Assembly (NCBI GenBank): GCA_963542695.1
Contig: CAUTYX010000008.1
Coordinates: 20,870 to 84,869, forward strand
Reading direction: 5' to 3'
DNA: 64,000 nt
Source of the DNA: RUG100 sp963542695
Lineage (GTDB): Bacteria; Bacillota; Clostridia; Peptostreptococcales; Anaerovoracaceae
Below, piece after piece: positions 8,896-16,525 of this stretch; the first letter of the stretch is position 1; each line of letters begins with the position of its first letter. A program made the translations under genes and the position numbers. Under the pieces are notes generated by a model, which did no database searches, had not been told where the DNA came from, and worked only from the letters and a program-made list of their open reading frames with translations.

Positions 8896-8930
8896 TAACC
8901 TTAATAATCTCTAATCCCAATACCCCTTTT

Positions 8931-8966
8931 AACAAAACAGGTTGCGTCGACGCAACCTGTTTTGTT
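8931..8966. terminator. 36-bp perfect palindrome, probable thiC terminator
   Basis: Positions 8931-8948 and 8949-8966 are perfect reverse complements (outer AACAAAACAGG, inner TTGCGTC/GACGCAA), with no extra loop bases. On the minus strand it starts 14 bp after the thiC stop, and the descending arm ends in CTGTTTTGTT, a U-rich tail. A bidirectional rho-independent terminator is the simplest reading. Confidence 0.7.
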
Positions 8967-8980
8967 TATCTTCTTTTCCC

Positions 8981-10294
8981 TTATATAATATCGATATATT
9001 CCCCGGAAAGAGCCTTGTTCATGCTTCGTACGGCGCAGAACTTCCCGCACATGCTACAGGTTTCACCATGGTCTTCTTCCGGTGAACGACTGTCTCGTAT
9101 TTCTTTAGCGGTTTCCGGATCAAGAGCACAATCCCACATAGCCTCCCAATCCAGCGTCCTTCTGGCATCAGCCATAGCATCATCTATATCATGAGCTCCC
9201 GGAACGCCCTTGGCAATATCCGCCGCATGGGCTGCAATTTTACTTGCCATAATGCCTTGTTTTACATCCTCTACATTGGGCAGTGCCAAATGTTCTGCCG
9301 GTGTAACATAGCAAAGGAAAGCAGCACCTGCCATAGCGGCCACGGCACCACCGATAGCAGCTGTAATATGGTCATATCCCGGGGCAATATCTGTTACCAA
9401 CGGTCCCAGTACATAGAAAGGAGCACCTTTACAAATGGTTTGCTGTACTTTCATATTGGCAGGAATCTGATCTAAAGGCACGTGACCCGGACCTTCCACC
9501 ATTACTTGGACATCCCGTTGCCATGCCCTGTCTGTTAATTCTCCTAAACGAACCAGCTCATCAATTTGAGCAATATCTGTTGCATCGGCTATACATCCCG
9601 GACGGCATCCATCTCCCAAGCTAATGGTCACATCGTATTCTCGACAAATCTCCAATATTTCATCGTAGTATTCATAGAAAGGATTTTCATTTCCTGTCAT
9701 GCTCATCCACGCAAATACCAAGCTTCCCCCTCGGCTAACGATGTTGGTTTTTCTCTTGTGTCGCTTAATTTGTTCAATGGTTTTTCTTGTTAATCCGCAG
9801 TGAAGAGTAACAAAGTCAACGCCGTCCTCTGCATGGAGTCGTATTACATCAATAAAGTCCTGTGCCGTTAAGGTCGCCAAATCTCTTTGATAATGAATTA
9901 CCGAATCATAGATTGGAACAGTTCCGATCATGGCAGGACATTCGTTGCAAAGCTTTTGGCGAAAAGGCTGTGTATCTCCATGGCTGGACAAATCCATAAT
10001 GGCTTCGGCTCCCATATTTACTGCCGACATAACTTTTTCCATTTCAACATCATAATCTTTACAATCTCGACTAACACCCAGATTAACATTAATCTTTGTC
10101 TTCAGCATGCTTCCAATCCCGCTGGGATCTAAATGATTGTGAAGGTGATTGGCTGGAATAGCCACCTTTCCTTCTGCCACCCACTGACGAATTTCTTCTA
10201 CATTGCGGTTTTCTTTTGCCGCCACAATTTCCATTTCCGGTGTGACAATGTCTCTTCGAGCTGCTTCCATCTGGGTACAATATGCTCTTTCCAT
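8981..10294 (-). CDS. thiC: Phosphomethylpyrimidine synthase (HMP-P synthase)
   Basis: The 437-residue radical SAM enzyme rearranges aminoimidazole ribotide into 4-amino-5-hydroxymethyl-2-methylpyrimidine phosphate, the pyrimidine half of thiamine. Family stretches include NLGVSRDC, GADAIMDLSSHGD-like residues near 105, RGGSLVFAWM near 200, GDGCRPGC near 245 and MVEGPGHVP near 285. The C-terminal cluster motif is CSMCGKFC (Cys413, 416, 420), with one residue fewer than the CX2CX4C of the E. coli enzyme. It is the short form, without the N-terminal extension of proteobacterial ThiC. A TPP riboswitch with terminator lies directly upstream, so the gene is shut off when thiamine pyrophosphate is plentiful. 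Confidence 0.97.
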   Translation of the reverse strand: MERAYCTQMEAARRDIVTPEMEIVAAKENRNVEEIRQWVAEGKVAIPANHLHNHLDPSGIGSMLKTKINVNLGVSRDCKDYDVEMEKVMSAVNMGAEAIMDLSSHGDTQPFRQKLCNECPAMIGTVPIYDSVIHYQRDLATLTAQDFIDVIRLHAEDGVDFVTLHCGLTRKTIEQIKRHKRKTNIVSRGGSLVFAWMSMTGNENPFYEYYDEILEICREYDVTISLGDGCRPGCIADATDIAQIDELVRLGELTDRAWQRDVQVMVEGPGHVPLDQIPANMKVQQTICKGAPFYVLGPLVTDIAPGYDHITAAIGGAVAAMAGAAFLCYVTPAEHLALPNVEDVKQGIMASKIAAHAADIAKGVPGAHDIDDAMADARRTLDWEAMWDCALDPETAKEIRDSRSPEEDHGETCSMCGKFCAVRSMNKALSGEYIDII

Positions 10295-10307
10295 CTTTTC
10301 CTCCTAT

Positions 10308-10343
10308 AAAAAACTGCGCTCCACCAGCAATAGAGAAGCACAG
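10308..10343 (-). terminator. Expression-platform terminator of the TPP riboswitch
   Basis: On the minus strand CTGTGCTTC (10335-10343) pairs with GGAGCGCAG (10314-10322), 9 bp including two G-U pairs, followed by six T (10308-10313) and then the thiC ribosome binding site. Its place between aptamer and thiC indicates control by transcription termination. Confidence 0.8.
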
Positions 10344-10360
10344 TCAATCTGCTTATTTTT

Positions 10361-10432
10361 TCCCTACGTTGGCATTATCCATACAGGTACAATGGGTCGA
10401 AGTCAAGCTTCCTCTCAGCCGAAAGGCTCCCC
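10361..10432 (-). ncRNA. TPP (thi-box) riboswitch aptamer
   Basis: Reading the minus strand, the conserved aptamer blocks appear in order: GGGGAGCC, then GGCTGAGAGG, then GACCC, ACCTGTATGGATAATGCC and AACGTAGGGA. These match the THI-box core (CUGAGA and the pyrophosphate-binding GGAUAAUGCCARCGUAGGGA region). It controls thiC immediately downstream. It lies after bioB, so it acts either on read-through from the bioB operon or on a promoter overlapping the bioB 3' end. Confidence 0.95.
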
Positions 10433-10469
10433 TTTTAGATTTTTTCTGTACACAGCAGTATATCACGTA

Positions 10470-11495
10470 TTACATTTTCCTAGCAACAGCGGTTCCCCCG
10501 ACAACATCACAGGAGTCAGAGGTCTTTGCATCCCGGGACAATTTTCGTCCCATCCTTTCCATTAATTTTCTATCACTTTCAATGGTGGAGCCCAGCGTTG
10601 TCAACATGTTTCCGGTAATGGTTGCATTGGCGCCGCCCTTAAAGGCACTCTCCCCAAAGTTTGTAAGAAGAGATCGGCCGGCTGCAAGACGTATATCGCC
10701 GGTTGGAGCCAAATACCGGAAGAGCGTCACCGTGCGCAGGACTTCCTCCTCTTTCAAAGGTTCAACATCTGCAAAAGCCGTTCCCGGAATAGGTGTAAGC
10801 ACATTTAGCGGAATGGAAGTGACTCCTAATTCCCCTAAGGTAAGAGCCATATCTATGCGATCTTCCCAGGTTTCTCCCATGCCTATGATTCCTCCGGAAC
10901 AGACCTGAAGACCCTCTTCTTTAGCCATCTTAATAACATCGATTTTATCCTTAAAGCTATGGGTAGTGCAAATGTTAGGAAAATTGCGTTCCGATGTCTC
11001 AATATTTGCATGATACCTGCCGACACCGGCTTTTTTCAGCCGGGAAAACTGCTGCCGGCTCAAAAGACCATGGGAGGCGCACAGTTCTAACTCCGGACAG
11101 ACTCTGGCCATTTCCTCATAGGCCTCCAAAGCCTTTTCAAACTCTGCTCCGGCTAAGGTTCTTCCGGAAGTTACTACAGAAAAACGGTTCACCCCCTCTT
11201 TGTCATGACTGACAGCTTCTGCAAGAATTTCTTCCTTTGGTAAAAATGGATATTTCCGGCAGGCAGTATTATAATGGCTGGACTGGGCACAGTATTTGCA
11301 GTTTTCACTGCATTTCCCACTGCGACCGTTGATAATGGTGCATAAATTTACTGTATCGCCGCAAAAGTGTTTCCGAATCTCATCGGCTCCTTGTTGCAGC
11401 TCCTCCAAAGGTGCTTCCAGTAATAACCCAATGGCTTCTTCTCCGGAAAGTCGCCGTCCATCCACAATTTCTTCTGCCAACTGTATGACATCCAT
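10470..11495 (-). CDS. bioB: Biotin synthase
   Basis: The 341-residue radical SAM enzyme inserts sulfur into dethiobiotin. The SAM-binding cluster motif CSENCKYC is at Cys62, Cys66 and Cys69. Further family signs are CASHGLLS near 137, the YHANIET region near 157, CSGGIIGMGE near 195 and RLAAGRSLL near 270. AGGAGG lies 7 bp before the ATG. It follows proA by 12 bp and belongs to the same transcript, which is unusual for bioB. No bioA, bioD, bioF or bioW is in the window, so the source of dethiobiotin cannot be judged. Confidence 0.95.
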   Translation of the reverse strand: MDVIQLAEEIVDGRRLSGEEAIGLLLEAPLEELQQGADEIRKHFCGDTVNLCTIINGRSGKCSENCKYCAQSSHYNTACRKYPFLPKEEILAEAVSHDKEGVNRFSVVTSGRTLAGAEFEKALEAYEEMARVCPELELCASHGLLSRQQFSRLKKAGVGRYHANIETSERNFPNICTTHSFKDKIDVIKMAKEEGLQVCSGGIIGMGETWEDRIDMALTLGELGVTSIPLNVLTPIPGTAFADVEPLKEEEVLRTVTLFRYLAPTGDIRLAAGRSLLTNFGESAFKGGANATITGNMLTTLGSTIESDRKLMERMGRKLSRDAKTSDSCDVVGGTAVARKM

Positions 11496-11507
11496 TTGTC
11501 ATCCTCC

Positions 11508-12728
11508 TTATAGATCCTTAAAATGAAATTCTTTTCGTCCTTCTGCATAATCGACCACAACATGCCCCTGGCCTTGTAGTTTATATTTGTATGTTACTAA
11601 TCCCTCCAGCCCTACCGGTCCACGCGGCGGCAATTTGCCGGTGCTGATGCCTACTTCTGCACCAAAGCCATAGCGAAATCCATCCGCAAATCGCGTAGAG
11701 CAGTTACAATAGACGCCGGCAGAATCAACCATGGTCATGAATTTTTCCGAAGCGATGTCATCTTCTGTTATAATACAATCGGTATGATGAGAACCGAACC
11801 TATTGATGTGAGCAACGGCTTCTTCCAGACTGTCCACCCATTTAACTGTCATAATATAATCTAAAAATTCCTTATACTCTCCTTCCCGAAGAGCAATTTC
11901 CACCGGACTGGCATCCATAACCTTTTCGATGATATCCTCTTTAATGTCCTTATGAACAAGCAAGATTTCCATGGCATTACAAGCAGCCGGATACTGGGTT
12001 TTAGAGTCCACAATAATAGGAATTGCTTTTGCAAGATCTGCTGCCTTATCAACATATACATGACAAACACCATCGGCGTGACCCATTACCGGAATTTTGG
12101 AATGATCCATAATATGCTTCACAAAAGCGTTGCTGCCTCTTGGGATAATCAAATCAATGGATTCATCACAGGCAAGAAGCTCTTCCACTGCGCCTCTTGT
12201 TTCTACCAAAGCAGCAAAATGTTCCGGGAGACCGGCTGCAACGCCGGCTCTATGAATAATCTGAAACAGCGCCATATTGGTATTTTTCGCTTCACTACCA
12301 CCCTTTAAAATGGCTCCGTTGCCGCTTTTAATGCAAAGAGAAGAAATCTGCACCAGTGCATCCGGCCGTGATTCAAAGATAACGCCTATAACGCCAATGG
12401 GGCAGGTCACTCTTGACAGCTGCAGCCCTTCATCCAGCTGTCGGTGCAAGTCCACATGAAATAAAGGATCCGGCAGCTTTATCAAATCCCTAATACCGTT
12501 GATTACCGTTTCCAATTTATGACTGTCAAAGGCCAATCGCGACAAAAGCGGTCCTGGTAACGCTTCTCCTTCTGCTAAATCCTTTTCATTGGCTGCAAAT
12601 ATATCCGCCTTGTGCTCTTCCAAAGACTCTGCAATAGCCAGCAAAGCCTCATTTCTTGTTTCTTCTGACAGCGTCGCCATGACAAAACTATGTGTCTTTG
12701 TATTGGCTGCCATTTCTCTATAATCCAT
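11508..12728 (-). CDS. proA: Gamma-glutamyl phosphate reductase
   Basis: The 406-residue NADPH-dependent enzyme reduces gamma-glutamyl phosphate to glutamate-5-semialdehyde in proline synthesis. It belongs to the aldehyde-dehydrogenase superfamily; the catalytic Cys250 sits in QYPAACNAME, and the C-terminal RGPVGLEGLVTYKY block is typical. It overlaps the preceding nuclease gene by 11 bp and precedes bioB by 12 bp. Its partner proB is not adjacent but lies 2.7 kb downstream, after bioB and thiC. AAAGGA lies about 9 bp before the ATG. Confidence 0.96.
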   Translation of the reverse strand: MDYREMAANTKTHSFVMATLSEETRNEALLAIAESLEEHKADIFAANEKDLAEGEALPGPLLSRLAFDSHKLETVINGIRDLIKLPDPLFHVDLHRQLDEGLQLSRVTCPIGVIGVIFESRPDALVQISSLCIKSGNGAILKGGSEAKNTNMALFQIIHRAGVAAGLPEHFAALVETRGAVEELLACDESIDLIIPRGSNAFVKHIMDHSKIPVMGHADGVCHVYVDKAADLAKAIPIIVDSKTQYPAACNAMEILLVHKDIKEDIIEKVMDASPVEIALREGEYKEFLDYIMTVKWVDSLEEAVAHINRFGSHHTDCIITEDDIASEKFMTMVDSAGVYCNCSTRFADGFRYGFGAEVGISTGKLPPRGPVGLEGLVTYKYKLQGQGHVVVDYAEGRKEFHFKDL

Positions 12729-13710
12729 CTTGCCGTATCCTTTCTACAAGAAGTGATGCCATCTTATTTATGGCTCTATAATCAATATTTTCCTCTGTCT
12801 GTAGTATCATACAGTCTTGAATCCATGCCGGGTCATCTGCGGGAATATCTAAAGAAAGACCGCTGTTTCGACTATCCCAAAAAACTAGGCCTTTTCGACT
12901 GATAAGCTCCACAGAAATGGAAAAAGTCCTCTCTCTGCCGTTAAAGTGGCAGTAGCTTCCGGCATCTTCTAAAGAAATGTAGTTCACCGGTTTTTTCACC
13001 TGCGTCCCCGCAATAGCCAAATGGCCTTTGCGTATTTCCACTTTTTCAACACGGTCTTTTTCCAAAGGGAATCCCAAATAGCTCATGGCTTCGTGAAACT
13101 TGGTTTTCCGTAAAATGGGAAGCAGTCGCCCCAGTTGCATAATATCATCCTTGTTGTGGAGTAAAATTTTCTCTTCTGCTTCTTTATCTCCCGTTGCCAC
13201 ATAATGAAAATACAGTTTTACAGATTGCCCTCCGTCAATTTCATCGTCTCGATTTATCCAAAGTCCGGCAAAAGCTTCCACCGTTTTTTGCTTTAGATTG
13301 GCAACAAACTTCGGAACATCAGAAAACTTGCGAAGAATAGGATATATATCCAAATCATATATGTGATGAAATCCGGCCGGATCCAGCCCCAGTATTTCCA
13401 TACGACGTTTAATGAAGGGAATATCAAACCGTTCTCCGTTATAGGTGACCAATGTTTCTAAATTAGCTACATCATCTAAAAACGCTTTTAGTATCGCCGG
13501 TTCTTCCTGCAAATCTTCGGCTAGATACTGTTTTGCAACAAAAGTATCCCCTTGGGGAATCATCAGTCCAAGCAAAACAACAGCGCACCTTTCAGCCGAA
13601 AGGCCTGTTGTTTCGATGTCAACAATGCCTACCTTTTCCGGGGTAAAATATTGTCGAAACAAAGATGTATCAAAGACCGGTACATCGGTTGTGTAATGGT
13701 AAATTTTCAT
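12718..13710 (-). CDS. RNase H-like 3'-5' exonuclease domain protein (YprB family)
   Basis: The 330-residue protein has a DEDD-type nuclease core: DIETTG (about residues 31-36), NGERFDIPFI (about 90-99), a YDLDIYPILRKF segment near 118 and HNKDD near 184. These supply the acidic metal ligands of the RNase H_2 / exonuclease family. Its substrate is unknown; B. subtilis YprB is the nearest named relative I can suggest. The C-terminal third carries no domain I recognise. There is no Shine-Dalgarno sequence before the ATG; instead TATAAT ends six bases upstream with TTGATT 17 bp before it, suggesting a leaderless mRNA starting at the ATG. It overlaps proA by 11 bp. Confidence 0.8.
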   Translation of the reverse strand: MKIYHYTTDVPVFDTSLFRQYFTPEKVGIVDIETTGLSAERCAVVLLGLMIPQGDTFVAKQYLAEDLQEEPAILKAFLDDVANLETLVTYNGERFDIPFIKRRMEILGLDPAGFHHIYDLDIYPILRKFSDVPKFVANLKQKTVEAFAGLWINRDDEIDGGQSVKLYFHYVATGDKEAEEKILLHNKDDIMQLGRLLPILRKTKFHEAMSYLGFPLEKDRVEKVEIRKGHLAIAGTQVKKPVNYISLEDAGSYCHFNGRERTFSISVELISRKGLVFWDSRNSGLSLDIPADDPAWIQDCMILQTEENIDYRAINKMASLLVERIRQDGL

Positions 13711-13716
13711 ACGTTT

Positions 13717-13745
13717 ATTATAATGAGCTTTTTCTCCTCAATCAA
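13717..13745 (-). promoter_or_regulatory. Promoter of the YprB-like gene with no room for a leader
   Basis: On the minus strand TTGATT (13740-13745) and TATAAT (13717-13722) are 17 bp apart. The -10 ends six bases before the ATG at 13708-13710, placing the expected +1 on the start codon. The -35 overlaps the thiD stop codon. Confidence 0.6.
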
Positions 13746-14550
13746 CTGTATCCACCCGGAAAAATTCACCTGTCAATGCAAAGCCGTGATGCAAAGGGCC
13801 ATTCCCCTTGCCTATATCTAAACCTGCCGCTAAAGCACCGGTAATATATGCTTTAGCTTCTTTCACTGCCACGGCCACCTCCATTTCCTTTGCCAAATTA
13901 GCGGCTATGGCACTGGACAATGTACAGCCTGTTCCATGGCTATTAGTAGTCTGTATTCGTTTTCCGGGAAGCCATATCACATTCCTGCCGTCAGTCAGTA
14001 AATCATCTGCTCCTCCTGCTTCATGACCACCTTTACAAAGGACATAACTTCCATATTTTTTTGCCAAATCTACAGCTGCTTTTTCCCGGTCTTCTCGGGT
14101 TTCAACAGCACCTTCCCACAGCTTCCTTGTTTCCGGAATGTTGGGTGTTACTACTGTTGCCAAAGGAAATAGGAATTTTTCCATGGCTTTTACAGCCGTA
14201 TCTTGCGCCAAGGTTTTTCCGCTGGTGGAAGCCATAACAGGATCTACTACCACATTTTTTGCAGTGTATTTTTGCAATACCTCGGCAATGATTTTTGCTT
14301 GGTCGGCTGAACAAATCATACCGATCTTCACGGCGTCAGGAAAGATGTCTTCAAAAACAGCTTTCAACTGCTGCTCCAGCATGATGCTGCTAATGGGTTC
14401 TATGGATTCTACGCCTTTGGTGTTTTGCGCCGTAACGGCTGTAATCGCTGCCATCCCATAGGCGCCATGAGCCATTATGGTCTTTATATCTGCCTGAATA
14501 CCGGCTCCTCCAATACTGTCACTGCCGGCTATGGTCAACACAGTCTTCAT
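13738..14550 (-). CDS. thiD: Hydroxymethylpyrimidine / phosphomethylpyrimidine kinase
   Basis: The 270-residue ribokinase-like enzyme phosphorylates HMP and HMP-P to HMP-PP for thiamine synthesis. The N-terminal TIAGSDSIGGAGIQADIKT and the C-terminal TNSHGTGCTLSSAIAANLA anion-hole block are clear, and DPVMAST near 120 is typical. It acts between ThiC (downstream) and ThiE (upstream), so the pyrimidine branch is complete in this window. The start follows AAGGAAAGAG. The spacing of 41 bp from the HAD gene fits one operon thiE-HAD-thiD. Confidence 0.96.
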   Translation of the reverse strand: MKTVLTIAGSDSIGGAGIQADIKTIMAHGAYGMAAITAVTAQNTKGVESIEPISSIMLEQQLKAVFEDIFPDAVKIGMICSADQAKIIAEVLQKYTAKNVVVDPVMASTSGKTLAQDTAVKAMEKFLFPLATVVTPNIPETRKLWEGAVETREDREKAAVDLAKKYGSYVLCKGGHEAGGADDLLTDGRNVIWLPGKRIQTTNSHGTGCTLSSAIAANLAKEMEVAVAVKEAKAYITGALAAGLDIGKGNGPLHHGFALTGEFFRVDTVD

Positions 14551-14591
14551 AATCTCTTTCCTTGTCTTTCTATCATCAACATCATCGACAC

Positions 14592-15260
14592 TTACAATTC
14601 CAGTCGGAAAGAGTCGTTTATCTTTTCCCTTTCCTCCAGCGAATCCAGCACCAGCTGAGCCACCTCTTCCAACTCTTTCCAGCTATCCCTACTTTGAATA
14701 TCCTTTACTCCCACTGTGTGAAAGCCGGCTAAAGCTGCTGTTTTTAATCCCCGCAACGTGTCTTCAAAGACGATCGTATCTTCCGGCAAGGTGCCGATTA
14801 TTTCCGCAGCCCGTAAATACACTCTGGGATGCCCTTTGGGAAAACCTACATCGTGGCAACTAACGGTCGTTTGAAAATACTCTGTCATCCCCAGCCTTTC
14901 AAATGCTTTGTGAAATACCGCTCCATCATTAGCCGTTGCCACCGCCATGGGAATCCCGGCTCTATGAAATCCGGCCAGCAATGCAAGCGCCCCCGGTTTT
15001 GGCTGCACCTCTTCATCATAAAAACGAGCTACATCATGGAGCATCTCTCGAATAATCTCCTCTTGTGATTCTTTCAGAGAAAAACGTTTTTCTAAGTACT
15101 CCGCACCTTCTTCTATACTCATGGGCAACAAGGTTCTTTTTAGACATTTCTTATCTGCTGCAATCCCACGACGCTGTAACAGATTCCAGCCAACATCCTC
15201 CCAAATTTTCGTCGAGTCCAGTAACGTACCATCTATATCAAAAACGACGCCTTTAATCAT
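14592..15260 (-). CDS. HAD-superfamily phosphatase within the thiamine operon
   Basis: The 222-residue protein is of the beta-phosphoglucomutase-like HAD group (alpha-helical cap). Motif I is FDIDGTLLD (residues 8-16) with the nucleophile and acid/base aspartates, motif II is near VATAND at about 108, and VFEDTLRGLKTA near 168 is the acidic motif IV. It overlaps thiE by 8 bp and precedes thiD. That place suggests a phosphatase acting on a thiamine intermediate such as thiamine monophosphate, but this is inference; phosphatases of this group are often promiscuous. Confidence 0.85.
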   Translation of the reverse strand: MIKGVVFDIDGTLLDSTKIWEDVGWNLLQRRGIAADKKCLKRTLLPMSIEEGAEYLEKRFSLKESQEEIIREMLHDVARFYDEEVQPKPGALALLAGFHRAGIPMAVATANDGAVFHKAFERLGMTEYFQTTVSCHDVGFPKGHPRVYLRAAEIIGTLPEDTIVFEDTLRGLKTAALAGFHTVGVKDIQSRDSWKELEEVAQLVLDSLEEREKINDSFRLEL

Positions 15261-15906
15261 CGGTTTTCCATCCTTTTTCCATATTCATTTGCTGCACCAA
15301 GGCAGCTGCTGCTTGCCGTATATTCTCTGCTTTAAATATACCGCTTACCACCGCTACTCCGGCAACACCCAGACCGGAAAGCAAGCCAACATTATCTTTG
15401 TCAATTCCTCCAATTGCTATTACGGGCAAACTAACCACCCGGCAAATTTCCTGCAGCCTTTGCAAATCCATAGGCAGTGCATCGGTTTTACTGGTGGTTC
15501 CAAAGACGGCTCCGGAACCAAGGTAGTCAGCTCCTTGCGCTTCTGCTGTTTTTGCTTGGGCTACAGTCTTTGCCGTAACCCCTATGATAAAATTCTTTCC
15601 TGTACGCTGTCGAATGGACGCCGGATTTTCATCCTTTTGTCCCACGTGAACACCATCGGCTCCAATTTTTATAGCCAGCTCTACATTGTCATTGATAATA
15701 AAAGGAATGCCGGATTTTCTACAAACCGCCTGTACCCGGCAGGCTTTTTCCTTCAGCCGGGTTCCTTGCAATTCTTTTTCCCTAAGCTGTATCATGGTGG
15801 CACCGCCTGCAATGGCCTCCTCTACCATTTCATGTATAGGTTTTTCTTGGTGCCATCGTCTATCTGTTATGGCATATAGTCGCAAATCTTTTGCTTTCAT
15901 TTTCAT
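15253..15906 (-). CDS. thiE: Thiamine-phosphate synthase
   Basis: The roughly 217-residue TIM-barrel enzyme couples HMP-PP with thiazole phosphate to give thiamine phosphate. Visible motifs: LYAITD at the N-terminus, IQLREK near 42, FIINDNVELA near 72, GVHVGQKDENP near 90 and GGID near 168. A longer reading opens with a TTG at 15957, but that stretch lies inside the terminator hairpin 15921-15949 and looks non-coding, so I start at the ATG at 15904-15906; the ATG at 15898-15900 is equally possible. AGAAAG is a weak ribosome binding site. It is first in the operon thiE-HAD-thiD and has no riboswitch of its own that I can see. Confidence 0.93.
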   Translation of the reverse strand: MKMKAKDLRLYAITDRRWHQEKPIHEMVEEAIAGGATMIQLREKELQGTRLKEKACRVQAVCRKSGIPFIINDNVELAIKIGADGVHVGQKDENPASIRQRTGKNFIIGVTAKTVAQAKTAEAQGADYLGSGAVFGTTSKTDALPMDLQRLQEICRVVSLPVIAIGGIDKDNVGLLSGLGVAGVAVVSGIFKAENIRQAAAALVQQMNMEKGWKTDD

Positions 15907-15920
15907 GGTTTTCTTTCTAA

Positions 15921-15949
15921 AAGGGCTACAGACCAAGTCTGCAGCCCTT
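15921..15949. terminator. Hairpin terminator between uspA-like gene and thiE
   Basis: AAGGGCTACAGAC (15921-15933) pairs with GTCTGCAGCCCTT (15937-15949) with one mismatch. T runs follow on both strands (seven on plus, four on minus). It probably ends the universal stress protein transcript on the minus strand; read-through could feed thiE. Confidence 0.65.
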
Positions 15950-15980
15950 TTTTTCAATTCTTTGCTTTAATCTTTACTAA

Positions 15981-16397
15981 CTATCTAACCAAGGTGACTG
16001 TACACGGTGCATGGTGCATGATTCTGTTAGAAACAGAACCTACCAAGAAACGTTCCATATTGGATTTTCCTTTGGATCCCATAATAACCTGATCATAGTT
16101 TTCTTTTTCGGCCAAATTTACAATGGTATTGGCTGCACTGGAACCAGATTCAATAATCCGTCCCGGCTGTTTGGCAGAATACTTTGCAAAGTCTGCTACT
16201 GCTTCGTCCAGGGCTTCTTGTGCTGCCAGCTCGCCGGCCTTTTCAATCATCAGTGCCGAATCCATAAAGTTGGCTTCATAAACAATGACATACACAAAGT
16301 CTACTGTTGCGTCTTCCAGGGTTTCTGCCATCTTTGCCGCGTATTCTACCGCCCGAAGTGCATATCCCGATCCATCAATAGGTACTAACAACTTCAT
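15981..16397 (-). CDS. Universal stress protein (UspA family)
   Basis: The 138-residue single-domain protein begins with MKLLVPIDGSGYALRAVEYA and carries the ATP-binding signature GSKGKSNMERFLVGSVS (about 108-124), so it is an ATP-binding type Usp. Such proteins are cytoplasmic and induced in stress or growth arrest; the precise role is not known. It has a strong AAGGAGGGTG ribosome binding site and lies alone between two terminators. It follows the APC permease on the same strand; some permeases are functionally paired with Usp proteins, but nothing here proves it. Confidence 0.93.
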   Translation of the reverse strand: MKLLVPIDGSGYALRAVEYAAKMAETLEDATVDFVYVIVYEANFMDSALMIEKAGELAAQEALDEAVADFAKYSAKQPGRIIESGSSAANTIVNLAEKENYDQVIMGSKGKSNMERFLVGSVSNRIMHHAPCTVTLVR

Positions 16398-16454
16398 AAA
16401 ATCACCCTCCTTCGTTTTATATATTTATAGTATACCACATATTCAAAGCAAGAG

Positions 16455-16482
16455 AAAAGCCGCCTACTGCAAGACGGCCTTT
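16455..16482 (-). terminator. Terminator of the APC permease gene
   Basis: On the minus strand AAAGGCCGTC (16473-16482) pairs with GGCGGCTTTT (16455-16464), 10 bp with two G-U pairs and an 8-nt loop, ending in CTTTTCTC. It lies about 45 bp after the permease stop. Confidence 0.7.
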
Positions 16483-16525
16483 CCTTTATTTAAATATCAT
16501 ACCACTCTCATTTATTCCCGGTTGC

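Noticed and set aside
10282..10908. A 208-codon plus-strand frame across the TPP riboswitch and bioB
   Set aside because: It is antisense to a riboswitch and to a conserved enzyme; no ribosome binding site or recognisable domain.
15121..15879. A 252-codon plus-strand frame antisense to thiE and the HAD gene
   Set aside because: Shadow of two conserved genes; composition is Ser/Cys/Phe-rich and not protein-like.
15907..15957. Extended N-terminus of ThiE from a TTG at 15957
   Set aside because: The extra 17 codons lie in a terminator hairpin; ThiE normally starts near LYAITD.
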